DNA of 64,000 nt from Deltaproteobacteria bacterium Ga0077539 (GTDB lineage: Bacteria; Myxococcota_A; Polyangia; Polyangiales; Ga0077539), in NCBI GenBank assembly GCA_001465015.1, contig LNEO01000118.1, forward strand, positions 35,823-99,822, read 5' to 3'. The position numbers were made by a program, and so were the translations under genes. Below the pieces are notes generated by a model, which ran no database searches, was not told the DNA's origin, and worked only from the letters and a program-made list of their open reading frames with translations. Below are positions 52,982 to 60,874 of this stretch, one piece after another; the stretch's first letter is position 1, and every line of letters begins with the position of its first letter.

Positions 52982-54109
52982 ATGATCCACCCGCCGCCGC
53001 TCGAGTCGTTTGCCGCCCCGATCCAAAAGGCGCTCTCCGCACCGGGGCCGCTGCGAATGATGGCCGCGCGCGGGATGGCGCCACTGCCGCCCCCGGTGCT
53101 CGTGTCCGTCGTGTACCTCACGCAGTTCGACGCAGACGAGGCGCTCGCCACCGCGGCGAAGGGGACGTTCGCCAAGCTCCCTCCTCCGATCCTCGACGGC
53201 GCGCTCGGCGCACCAGACCTTCACCCTGCGGTGCTCGACGCCCTGGCGACGGCCGTCACGCACCGCCGCGACATCGACGAGCGAATCGTGAAGCACGCCG
53301 CGGCGGACGCCAGCACGATCGTCGTCATCGCCAGGCGCGCAGACGAGGCGCTCTGCGAGCTCATCGCCACCAACGAGCACCGCCTGCTCTCGCACAAAGA
53401 GATCATCGAGACCCTCTATCTCAACGACCGCATGCGCATGAGCACCGCGGACCGACTGTGCGAGTTCGCCGCGAGAAACGGGCTCGTCCTCGACATCCCT
53501 GGGTTCGCAGAGATCGCGAAGTCCCTCGAAAACGCGCTGATCCCCGAACCCGGCGAAGAGAGCCCGGTCGATGAGCTCTTTCGCCAGGCGATCGAGGAGG
53601 CCGAGGCCGTGGGCGACGCGCCGGACGGCGACCTCTTCGAGCGCAACGAACACGGCGAGGTCGAGAAGGTAAAGGGCGCGTTCGAGAAGGTGGTCAAGCG
53701 CATCGAGGACATGAGCATCAGCGAGAAGATTCGCATCGCGATGCTGGGCTCTGCGTCGCAACGACGGCTGCTCGCGTGCTCGCCGATCCGGTCCATCGCC
53801 GAGGCCGCGATCAAGTCACCGAGGATGCAGCCGGACGAAGTGCAGAAGCTCGCGATGCTCCCCGAGGCCAACGAAGAGGTGCTCCGCGCGATCGCGCGGC
53901 GCGGCGATTGGCTCAAGAGCTCGCGGACGCGCTACTACCTCGCGCGCAACCCGAAGACGCCCTCCAACGTCGCTCTCGCTCAGCTCAGCCACCTCACGGA
54001 GTTCGACCTGAAGGCGCTCGAGAAGGCGCGGACAGTGCCCTTTCAGATCCGCAACATCGCCAAGCAGATCCTCGACAAGCGCACAGAGAAGCGAACGCCG
54101 AACAAGTGA
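52982..54109 (+). CDS. Hypothetical protein (375 aa)
   Basis: 375 residues, no signal or membrane segment. It begins with a Pro-rich segment and 'PLPPPVLVSVVYLTQFDADE'; then helical repeats, each ending in short charged turns ('DLHPAVLDALATAVTHRRDI', 'STIVVIARRADEALCELIAT', 'GFAEIAKSLENALIPEPGEE'). The C-terminal half has 'SISEKIRIAMLGSASQRRLL' and 'ARNPKTPSNVALAQLSHLTE' and resembles a HEAT-like array. Similar proteins seem common in myxobacteria, but I cannot name the family. 178 bases separate it from the sensor kinase gene before it. Confidence 0.7.
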   Translation: MIHPPPLESFAAPIQKALSAPGPLRMMAARGMAPLPPPVLVSVVYLTQFDADEALATAAKGTFAKLPPPILDGALGAPDLHPAVLDALATAVTHRRDIDERIVKHAAADASTIVVIARRADEALCELIATNEHRLLSHKEIIETLYLNDRMRMSTADRLCEFAARNGLVLDIPGFAEIAKSLENALIPEPGEESPVDELFRQAIEEAEAVGDAPDGDLFERNEHGEVEKVKGAFEKVVKRIEDMSISEKIRIAMLGSASQRRLLACSPIRSIAEAAIKSPRMQPDEVQKLAMLPEANEEVLRAIARRGDWLKSSRTRYYLARNPKTPSNVALAQLSHLTEFDLKALEKARTVPFQIRNIAKQILDKRTEKRTPNK

Positions 54110-54113
54110 GCGG

Positions 54114-54809
54114 TCACGTTCCGCGGCGTAGCCACCACGCCGCGACGAGCACGCCGCCGCCCGAGAGCGCCGCGAGCGTCGCGAACCACAGCGCCAACAA
54201 GGCCCCCCACGAGCGTCGCGCGACGAGCCGCACAGGGTCGAGCGCAGAGATCACCACGCCTTCGTCATCGCCCGCGGAGACGAGCGCGCCGTCGACGACC
54301 GCGCCGCGCGCGATCACCGAGGCGCCAGGCGAGAGCACTTCTTCTTCGAGCTCGAAGAACGTCGAGCCCTTCGGTCGCTCGCTGTATCCCGCGCGCACGA
54401 GGACCCGAGAGAGCACAGGAGACTCTCGCTCGAGCACCTTCTCGGCCCCGCGCCGATACTCGGTCCGCACGACGACCGTGGAGTCCTTCCAGGACACCTC
54501 GATTCGCGCGTGACGCGTGACGATGGAGGCGCTGGCGAAGAGCTCCTTGCGCCAGAGCTCTCTCGGCGCGCCGCCCTCTGGCGGAGGACCGATCACGCGA
54601 GCGCGCACCCACAGCGCAGGCCTGCCGCTGAACGGCGCGGTCACGAGCTCGTCGGTCGCCTCGATCGTCCCGCGATGAGTGCGGTCGACCCACGGCCCCC
54701 GAGCGAAGATCCAGCCGCTCGTGCGCCACAGCTCGCGCAGCGCTCGAACCGCGAGCAGCGCAGCGAGGCACGAGCAGACGAGCGCCACGAGGAGCCCCGC
54801 GAGGATCAC
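54114..54809 (-). CDS. GIDE-domain-like membrane protein
   Basis: 231 residues from GTG 54809, which overlaps the stop of the upstream minus-strand gene (GTGA). One N-terminal segment (ILAGLLVALVCSCLAALLAV) and one at the C-terminus (WGALLALWFATLAALSGGGV) flank a soluble domain: 'TDELVTAPFSGRPALWVRAR', 'RIEVSWKDSTVVVRTEY', 'FFELEEEVLSPGASVIARG'. The order (protein-processing P-x-x-G-R-P, charged strand, then 'E..L.PG..V...G') fits the GIDE/MULAN intermembrane domain seen in mitochondrial E3 ligases and bacterial homologues. There is no RING domain. Function unknown; likely acts with the upstream membrane protein. Confidence 0.7.
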   Translation of the reverse strand: MILAGLLVALVCSCLAALLAVRALRELWRTSGWIFARGPWVDRTHRGTIEATDELVTAPFSGRPALWVRARVIGPPPEGGAPRELWRKELFASASIVTRHARIEVSWKDSTVVVRTEYRRGAEKVLERESPVLSRVLVRAGYSERPKGSTFFELEEEVLSPGASVIARGAVVDGALVSAGDDEGVVISALDPVRLVARRSWGALLALWFATLAALSGGGVLVAAWWLRRGT

Positions 54810-55528
54810 CGCGCCCCTCGCTTCCACACCGCGAGCGCAGAGAAGCCCGCGAGCACCGCGGCGATCGCGAACGCGCCCGCCGCCGCAGAGATCCGCTCGA
54901 GCGCCAACATCGCCCGCTCTCTGGCGATCGCGCGCGACGGGAGCAAAAACACGCGAGACACGCCGCCGTCGTCGCAATCGACCAGGCTCTGTCGGCCTTC
55001 GACCACGCGCACGCAGCCGACCACGTCCGCTCGTTGCCCGTCTCGCACGCGCCACTCGGTGTATCTCGCGCCGACCTCGGCGGCCTCGGGCACGACCGCT
55101 CGCAGTCGCTGCGGAACGTCGAGCACCACGCCATCGCCCCACTCGTTTGCTCGAAGCGGGAGCGCGAGCGACACCCTCACACGATCGGCCTCGGCGACGC
55201 ACGTCGTGTCCTCGCCGATGATCGCGGGCCTCGCCCCTTCGCTCGGCCGCAGCGCTGCGCGATCGATCCTCCAACGATGCGCGACCACGCGAGCGCCAGA
55301 CGGGCTCGCGGCGCCTTCGACGGGCCGCAAGACCACGCGATACACAGCCCGTTCGTGCGCTGGCGACGCGAGCGACGACCGGCGCAGGCCGCGGGTAAAG
55401 CTGCTCTGCTGAGTCGCCGGTCGAACAACGAGCGCGTCGAGCGTCGCGAACACCGCGACGTTGGCGATCAACCCCAACGAAGCGGCGAACCACGCAGACG
55501 CAGGAGCGGAGCGGTGGCGGTGCCACAT
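54806..55528 (-). CDS. Membrane protein paired with the GIDE-like gene
   Basis: 240 residues with a hydrophobic N-terminal segment ('WFAASLGLIANVAVFATLDA') and a C-terminal one ('AAGAFAIAAVLAGFSALAVW'). Between them is a soluble region of about 150 residues with 'RAVYRVVLRPVEGAASPSGA', 'DTTCVAEADRVRVSLALPLR' and 'QSLVDCDDGGVSRVFLLPS'. The layout parallels the downstream gene (segment, domain, segment), so the pair may be distantly related or form a complex. Unknown family. Its end overlaps the next gene's GTG. Confidence 0.65.
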   Translation of the reverse strand: MWHRHRSAPASAWFAASLGLIANVAVFATLDALVVRPATQQSSFTRGLRRSSLASPAHERAVYRVVLRPVEGAASPSGARVVAHRWRIDRAALRPSEGARPAIIGEDTTCVAEADRVRVSLALPLRANEWGDGVVLDVPQRLRAVVPEAAEVGARYTEWRVRDGQRADVVGCVRVVEGRQSLVDCDDGGVSRVFLLPSRAIARERAMLALERISAAAGAFAIAAVLAGFSALAVWKRGAR

Positions 55529-55752
55529 ACGAAGACAACTCTACCGTTCGCCTCTCCCGCGTGCGACCAAACGGCGATCCGACGTTTCGCTGGGATTCGC
55601 GCGGTTGAATTCCAGCCGAACGACCTCGATGCGACCGAGAACACGACGACGATCGAGCGACGGGCCGTTTCGCTGTACCCTCGCCGCCTGAAATTCGTCG
55701 AAGCCATCGCGGCGCGCGAGGCGCGCGTCGTCGAAGAGGAGAGATACCAGTC

Positions 55753-57393
55753 ATGATGCACGGCGGTCGGATCGTCGCAGAGCAGCTCAAGCGCGAAGGG
55801 GTCACGCACTTGTTCACCCTCTGTGGTGGGCACATTCAGTCGATCTACGACGGGTGCCTCGACACAGGCATTCGCGTGGTGGACACGCGGCACGAGCAGA
55901 CCGCAGGACACGCGGCGGACGGCTGGGCTCGGGTGACCGGCGTTCCTGGCGTGGTCGCGGTGACGGCGGGGCCGGGCGTCACGGACGTCGTGACGGCGCT
56001 CGCAAACGCGCAGCGCGCTGCGGTTCCGTTGGTGTGCATCGGCGGCGCTGGACCGGCGCTGCTGCAGGATCGCGGATCGCTTCAGGACATGAATCACCTG
56101 GATTTGATCAAGCCGATCACCAAGGCTTGCTGGCGTGTCCTGCACACCGATCGGCTCGCCGAGTACGTGAGCATGGCGTTTCGCGTCGCGATGTCCGGCG
56201 TCCCTGGTCCGACGTACCTCGAGCTGCCGCTCGACGTGCTCATGAACTTCGCCGCCATCGACGAGTGGCCCGACCCTGCGACCTCTCGCACGCCGGCGCA
56301 GGCCGGACCGGATCCGTACTACCTCTCCAAGGCCGTGAGCCTGCTCGCGGACGCCGAGCGCCCGGTCGCGATCATCGGGTCGCAGCTGCGTTGGAGCGCC
56401 GATCGCGACTCGCTCGCCGCGCTGCTCGCGCACTACCCGATGCCGACGTTCTGCAACGGAATGGCGCGCGCGACGCTCAACCCCGACCACCCGTGCTTGT
56501 TCACGCGCTCGCGTCGCGCGGCGCTCGAGCAGGCAGACGTCGTTCTCATGTGCGGAACGCCCTTCGACTTTCGCGTCGATTACGGGCGCGCCCCCACGTG
56601 GAACCCGGGGACCAAGATCATCAAGGTCGATCGAGACGCCACGCAGATCGGCCACAACAAGGGCGTCGACATCGGCATCGTGTCGGACACCGGTCTGCTC
56701 TTGAGCGCGCTGACGAGCGCGCTGCCCAAGCGCGAACCGGGCGACTGGATCGCGACGATTCGCCGAGACGAAGAGCGTCGACGCGGAAAGATGCGAGTCG
56801 AAATGGAGCTCGACAGCGACCCGCCCAATCCGCTCCGGGTCTGTGCGGAGCTCGACAAGTTCTTGCAAGACGACACGATCGTCGTCGGAGACGGCGGAGA
56901 CTTCGTCGCGACCGCGGCGTACGTCCTCAACATCAAGAACAAGGGATTCTGGATGGACCCAGGTCCGCTCGGAACGCTCGGCGTCGGCCCCGGCTACGCG
57001 ATGGCCGCCAAGCTCGCGCGACCCGACTCGCGGGTCTTGCTCGTGTTCGGCGACGGCTCGTTCGGCCTTCACGCGATGGAGCTCGAGGCGATGTTTCGCC
57101 AGAAGATCCCCGTCGTGTGCGTCATCGGAAACGACGCGGGCTGGACGCAGATCCGACGCGGCCAGGTTGAAATGTACGGCGAGGAGCGCGCCGTCGCGAC
57201 GGGCCTCGAATACACCCGCTACGAAAAGGTGGCCGAGGCGCTGGGGTGCTTCGGCGCCTACGTCGAGCGGTCGCAGGACCTCGCGGCGGCGTTCGAAGCA
57301 GCCTTTCGCGCGGCCGAAGTCGAGAAGCGCCCGGCGGTCGTCAACGTGAAGATCGCTGGCAGCGACTTTCGCAAGGGCTCGATCAGCGTCTGA
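55753..57393 (+). CDS. ThDP-dependent lyase of the ILVBL/HACL2 (acetolactate synthase-like) type
   Basis: 546 residues; ATG 55753 follows an AGGAGAG ribosome site. N-terminal PYR domain: '[20 protein letters not shown]', catalytic Glu in '[20 protein letters not shown]', '[20 protein letters not shown]'. Central domain '[16 protein letters not shown]'. PP domain: '[16 protein letters not shown]', then '[20 protein letters not shown]' and the metal-binding region '[20 protein letters not shown]', ending 'DFRKGSISV'. From memory, the 'GNDAGWTQI' and 'DFR.GSI.V' signatures match human ILVBL/HACL2, a 2-hydroxyacyl-CoA lyase, better than acetohydroxyacid synthase; there is no ilvN beside it. A 2-hydroxy fatty acyl-CoA cleavage role is an inference. 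Confidence 0.85.
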   Translation: MMHGGRIVAEQLKREGVTHLFTLCGGHIQSIYDGCLDTGIRVVDTRHEQTAGHAADGWARVTGVPGVVAVTAGPGVTDVVTALANAQRAAVPLVCIGGAGPALLQDRGSLQDMNHLDLIKPITKACWRVLHTDRLAEYVSMAFRVAMSGVPGPTYLELPLDVLMNFAAIDEWPDPATSRTPAQAGPDPYYLSKAVSLLADAERPVAIIGSQLRWSADRDSLAALLAHYPMPTFCNGMARATLNPDHPCLFTRSRRAALEQADVVLMCGTPFDFRVDYGRAPTWNPGTKIIKVDRDATQIGHNKGVDIGIVSDTGLLLSALTSALPKREPGDWIATIRRDEERRRGKMRVEMELDSDPPNPLRVCAELDKFLQDDTIVVGDGGDFVATAAYVLNIKNKGFWMDPGPLGTLGVGPGYAMAAKLARPDSRVLLVFGDGSFGLHAMELEAMFRQKIPVVCVIGNDAGWTQIRRGQVEMYGEERAVATGLEYTRYEKVAEALGCFGAYVERSQDLAAAFEAAFRAAEVEKRPAVVNVKIAGSDFRKGSISV

Positions 57394-57410
57394 GCGCGCC
57401 AGACGCGCTC
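57392..57410. terminator. Stem-loop between convergent genes
   Basis: GAGCGCG (57392-57398) and CGCGCTC (57404-57410) form a perfect 7-bp stem with loop CCAGA, starting in the stop codon of the ThDP enzyme and ending four bases before the stop of the convergent lipoprotein gene. No T-run follows, so it may be a bidirectional attenuator rather than a strong terminator. Confidence 0.4.
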
Positions 57411-57414
57411 GGGC

Positions 57415-57786
57415 TCAGCAGCCCTCGTCGACCGAACCGTTGCAGTTGTCGTCGCAGCCGTTGCCGCAGACCTCTTGCGCGCCTTGAACGCAGGTGCACT
57501 GCACCGGAGGCGGGTTGTTGACGATCACGCCGCCCGACGGAGTCGCGACGGTCGTGGTCACCGCGCCGCCAGCGCCACAGCCCTCGTCGACGACGCCGTT
57601 GCAGTTGTCGTCGCAGCCATTGCAGACCTCTTGGGCGCCCTGGATGCACGTGCACTGCGCACCCGTGGTCGCGACGTTCGCTTGCACCATCGCGCCGCCG
57701 TTGACCGTCACGGGCTCGGGACGCGTGTAGACGAAGCAGCCCGGCAACACGAGCGCGCAGAGAACAGAGGCAATCCAACGATTCAT
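57415..57786 (-). CDS. Small lipoprotein with duplicated MopE-type metal-binding motif
   Basis: 123 residues: signal 'NRWIASVLCALVLPGC' (lipobox LPGC), then two copies of a Cys-rich module QCTC(I/V)QGAQEVC(G)NGCDDNCNG(V/S)VDEGC, joined by a Thr/Val/Pro linker. The GCDDNCNGxVDEGC motif is the putative metal-binding (MopE-like) pattern frequent in myxobacterial surface proteins. At DNA level the modules are direct repeats (57419-57502 and 57578-57658). A GAAAGGA ribosome site lies 7 bases before the ATG. Probably surface-attached; metal not known. Confidence 0.8.
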   Translation of the reverse strand: MNRWIASVLCALVLPGCFVYTRPEPVTVNGGAMVQANVATTGAQCTCIQGAQEVCNGCDDNCNGVVDEGCGAGGAVTTTVATPSGGVIVNNPPPVQCTCVQGAQEVCGNGCDDNCNGSVDEGC

Positions 57787-57971
57787 TCGACGATCCTTTC
57801 GTGAGGTTTCAACGGTGGCCGGTCGAGCGCCCGACCGGGTGTCCCAACTTGTTCAGCGCGGAAGGTACTCGAAGATTCTCGCCGTTGGGCTCTGTATCGG
57901 TGGCGATCATCGGGACGGTCGACTACGCTGCGCCCGAATCCAATCCGCGCTTCAGACGCGCACTTCGTACG

Positions 57972-58778
57972 ATGCTACGCCAACAAAGATTCGCTCTCCC
58001 CTCGATTCTCTCGCTCGCGCTCGTGGCAACCGCAGTAGCCAGCGGCTGCGGCGCGCCGCAGCGCCGCTCGGCGCTCAACTACTCCGACCGTGCTCGGCGC
58101 GAGTACGAAGCGGCGTTCATGCTCTTCGACGCCGGCGAATGGACGGACGCGCAAGAGGCTATGCAGCGCGTCAAGCGCGAGTTCGGCGTGTCGCGTTGGG
58201 GCTGGCTCGCCGAGCTGCGCCTGGCCGACATCGACTTTCGCACCGAGAAGTATCCCGAGGCCGTTAGCTCGTATCGCAGCTGGATCCGCTATCACCCCAC
58301 GCAGCCCGAGGTGACCTACGCGCGATTCATGATCGCGAAGGCTCACTTTCAGCAGATTCCACAGGACTGGGTGATGGTCCCGACCGCGTGGGAGCGCGAC
58401 CTCGGCACCGCCCTCGACGCGCAAGACTCTCTGCGCGCGTTCTTGCGAGACAACGGCCGAAGCGAGTTCGCGCCAGAAGCGCGGCGGCTGTTGCAGCAAA
58501 CCCGCGCCGTCCTCGCGCGAGGCGAGATTCACGTGGCTGAGTTCTACCTCTCTCGCGGCCAACAAGACGCAGCCGTCGCGCGGCTGCGCACGGTGCTCGA
58601 GAGCTACTCGGGATCGGGGCTCGAGGCGCAAGCGCTGTTGAAGATCGGCGAGGTGCACCTCGGCCAGGGCCGCCGTCGAGAGGCGCGAGATGCGTTTCAG
58701 TCGCTGCTCGAAAACTTCGCCGACAGCGAGTTCGCGCCCTCCGCGCGGCGCTACCTCGCCCACCTCCGAGGCGCGTAA
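57972..58778 (+). CDS. Outer-membrane assembly lipoprotein BamD-like
   Basis: 268 residues from ATG 57972, which begins 'MLRQQRFALPSILSLALVAT' and ends the signal in AVASGC (lipobox). The mature protein is a row of TPR pairs typical of BamD/ComL: 'EYEAAFMLFDAGEWTDAQEA', 'LAELRLADIDFRTEKYPEAV', 'YHPTQPEVTYARFMIAKAHF', 'RRLLQQTRAVLARGEIHVAE' and 'FYLSRGQQDAAVARLRTVLE'. The 'YP.s.....A.......' tract and spacing match BamD, which helps insert outer-membrane proteins through BamA. The downstream TPR gene starts 17 bases away and may act with it. Other TPR lipoproteins cannot be fully excluded. Confidence 0.8.
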   Translation: MLRQQRFALPSILSLALVATAVASGCGAPQRRSALNYSDRARREYEAAFMLFDAGEWTDAQEAMQRVKREFGVSRWGWLAELRLADIDFRTEKYPEAVSSYRSWIRYHPTQPEVTYARFMIAKAHFQQIPQDWVMVPTAWERDLGTALDAQDSLRAFLRDNGRSEFAPEARRLLQQTRAVLARGEIHVAEFYLSRGQQDAAVARLRTVLESYSGSGLEAQALLKIGEVHLGQGRRREARDAFQSLLENFADSEFAPSARRYLAHLRGA

Positions 58779-58795
58779 ACAAAGGCGATCGCCCG

Positions 58796-59581
58796 ATGGA
58801 AGAGGCACAGAAACAGCAGCTGCTCGTCGCTCGCGAGCAGTACCAGCAGCGCGAGTACGACAAGGCCGCGCCGCTCTTGCGCGCGCTGGTCGAGCAGGGG
58901 ATCGCCTTCGCCGACGTCCACAACATGCTCGGCGTGATCGAGCACGGACGCGGAGAGTTCGTCGAGGCGCGTCGGCAGTTCGAGGCCGCGGTCGCCGTCA
59001 ACCCGCAGTACACCGAGGCGCTGATCAACCTCTCGGTCACGCTCAACGAGCTCGGCCAGTTTCAGGACTCGCGCGAGATCCACAAGTGGCTCTTGGACCG
59101 CGGCGTCGGGTCGCTCTCGCGCAGCGCCGAAGAGATCGAGCCCTTCGCTCGCGGCAAGCTCGCCAACCTGCACGCCGAGGTCGCCGACGCCTACGCAGGG
59201 CTCGGGTTGCTGCCCGAGGCAGCAGAAGAGCTCCGCAAGGCGCTCGCTTTGTGCCCGAATTTCGCAGACCTCCGCACGCGCCTCGGCAACGTCCTCCGCG
59301 ACGCCGGAAGACTCGAAGAAGCGGAAGCCGCGTATCGCGACGCGATCTCGAGCAACCCGAAGTTTCTTCCGCCGAGGATCCAGCTCGGAGTCGCGCGGTT
59401 TTCACGAGGCGACCGCGCGGGCGCAGAGCTCGCGTGGGAGGCCGCCCTCGCCATCGACGCGAACGACCGCTTCGCGTCGATGTACCTGCGCATGTCTCGC
59501 GCCAATCGGATGCGCCCCAGCATGAGCACGCTCCAAGCGGTCCGCGCTGAAGACAGCACCGATGAAAAAGCGCCCAAGTAA
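58796..59581 (+). CDS. TPR-repeat protein
   Basis: 261 residues of consecutive TPRs: 'EQYQQREYDKAAPLLRALVE', 'EHGRGEFVEARRQFEAAVAV', 'LNELGQFQDSREIHKWLLD', 'YAGLGLLPEAAEELRKALAL', 'RDAGRLEEAEAAYRDAISSN', 'FSRGDRAGAELAWEAALAID'. No signal or membrane segment, so cytosolic. It follows the BamD-like gene by 17 bases and probably shares its transcript. A role in assembling a protein complex is a guess. Confidence 0.8.
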   Translation: MEEAQKQQLLVAREQYQQREYDKAAPLLRALVEQGIAFADVHNMLGVIEHGRGEFVEARRQFEAAVAVNPQYTEALINLSVTLNELGQFQDSREIHKWLLDRGVGSLSRSAEEIEPFARGKLANLHAEVADAYAGLGLLPEAAEELRKALALCPNFADLRTRLGNVLRDAGRLEEAEAAYRDAISSNPKFLPPRIQLGVARFSRGDRAGAELAWEAALAIDANDRFASMYLRMSRANRMRPSMSTLQAVRAEDSTDEKAPK

Positions 59582-59929
59582 TCGAGATGTCGGAGTGCTC
59601 TCCGGCCGACGACGCCCGACCTGGCGCCCGGCGGCGACACACTCTCGATCGAGGAGCAAGCGCCGTCTCGTGGATCGCTCTTCAACGGGCCCGCTGGCCG
59701 TCGAGCCCGATGCGCGGTCCGCTCGGGTTCTGTCACTGTACAACGCACAACCGCATCGCAACGCGCGCCGAGCGTCCTGTCGCGCAGCGCCACAGCAGTC
59801 GCGAGCCTGCGGCGCAGCGAGCCCTCGATCCCTTGGCGCCCTGCGCCCAGCATCCCTCACATCTGCGGCCAACGCCCGATCACTGTCGTCGACCCTGCGT
59901 GGTCGTTGATCGATCGCAAGACCGTTGTT

Positions 59930-59957
59930 GACGCGCTTTCTCGCAGCGGTCTACGCT
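59930..59957 (+). promoter_or_regulatory. Possible sigma70-type promoter of psd
   Basis: TTGACG (59930-59935) and TACGCT (59952-59957) are spaced 16 bases apart, 32 bases before the psd ATG. The -35 box matches 5 of 6 consensus bases; the -10 matches only 3 of 6. The start site would fall next to the palindrome at 59967-59980, which fits a repressor-controlled promoter. Confidence 0.35.
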
Positions 59958-59966
59958 TGGAGTGGC

Positions 59967-59980
59967 GCGGAAATTTCCGC
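59967..59980. promoter_or_regulatory. Perfect 14-bp palindrome, possible operator of psd
   Basis: GCGGAAATTTCCGC is exactly self-complementary and lies 9 bases before the psd ATG and 9 bases after the possible -10 box. An AAATTT core is rare in this GC-rich sequence. Position suggests an operator; no factor can be named. Confidence 0.4.
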
Positions 59981-59989
59981 AGCTAACTC

Positions 59990-60874
59990 ATGCAGAGCAC
60001 TACCGAACGCACCGCCGCACGGCTGCTCCAGATGCTCCCGAGAGAGCGCATCACGCGCGCGCTTGGGAAGCTTACGGCCGCACCCGTACCTCGCCCGATC
60101 CTCGACCCGGTGCTCAGCGCCTACGCGAAAGGGTACGCGGTGGACCTCAGCGAGGCCGTCGTCCCAGTCGGCGGGTTCAGGACGTTCAACGAGTTCTTCA
60201 CCCGCGCGCTTCGGGATGGAGCGAGGCCGATCGACCCGGACGAGCAGACCCTCGTGTCGCCGGCTGACGGACGCTTCGATGACGCCGGATCGATCGACGA
60301 TCGAACGCGGTTCTTGATCAAGCAGCGCGAGTACACCGCGGCTTCCCTGCTCGGAAGCGCGGAAGAAGCCCAGCACTTCGCGGACGGTCAATTCGCGATC
60401 GTCTACCTCTCGCCGCGCGACTACCACCGCGTCCACGCGCCAGACCGGCTCGAGGTCGAGCTCGTCCGGCACATTCCCGGCGTGCTGTTTCCGGTCAACG
60501 ATTTTGGCGTGCGAAACGTCCCAGGGCTCTTCGCGAAGAACGAGCGCGTCGTCGTGCTCGGCCGCTCGCCCGTGTTCGGGCGCGTCGCAGTGGTCCTCGT
60601 GGGAGCGATGATCGTCGGCAAGATCGAAGTATATCTGCCGAGCCCCGAACGACCGCCGATCGGCGGCCCGGTCGCCGAGCGCCGCTTCGATGTCGCCCGA
60701 CCTGTGATCGAACGAGGCGAGCAGCTCGGATCATTTTCCCTCGGATCGACGGTCGTCTTGCTCGTCGAGCGAGCGGCCGAAGTCGCAGACGCGCAGCACG
60801 ACGAGTGGTCGAAGGACAAGTTCGGCGCGCTCGTTCGGATGGGCGAGCCCATCCTTCGCCGCAGGAGCACCTGA
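59990..60874 (+). CDS. psd: Phosphatidylserine decarboxylase
   Basis: Membrane-associated pyruvoyl enzyme that makes phosphatidylethanolamine from phosphatidylserine. 294 residues. Landmarks: 'FRTFNEFFTRALRDGARPID', 'LVSPADGRFDDAGSID', 'YLSPRDYHRVHAP', 'GVLFPVNDFGVRNVPGLFAK', 'NERVVVLG', 'VVLVGAMIVGKIEV' and the self-cleavage motif LGST (Ser near residue 253), which gives the pyruvoyl group. Length fits the family. The stop overlaps the next gene's ATG by one base. Confidence 0.95.
   Translation: MQSTTERTAARLLQMLPRERITRALGKLTAAPVPRPILDPVLSAYAKGYAVDLSEAVVPVGGFRTFNEFFTRALRDGARPIDPDEQTLVSPADGRFDDAGSIDDRTRFLIKQREYTAASLLGSAEEAQHFADGQFAIVYLSPRDYHRVHAPDRLEVELVRHIPGVLFPVNDFGVRNVPGLFAKNERVVVLGRSPVFGRVAVVLVGAMIVGKIEVYLPSPERPPIGGPVAERRFDVARPVIERGEQLGSFSLGSTVVLLVERAAEVADAQHDEWSKDKFGALVRMGEPILRRRST

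Larger units (their letters stand above)
59582..59989. other. 408-bp gene-free region before psd
   Basis: I see no convincing coding frame in either direction. The first 340 bases are GC-rich with no clear motif or repeat family. The last part holds the possible psd promoter and a perfect palindrome, listed separately. Confidence 0.5.

Noticed and set aside
59562..59909. 115-residue plus-strand frame in the gap before psd
   Set aside because: Starts inside the TPR gene, has no ribosome site, and its composition (Arg/Ser) is that of a random frame in GC-rich DNA.
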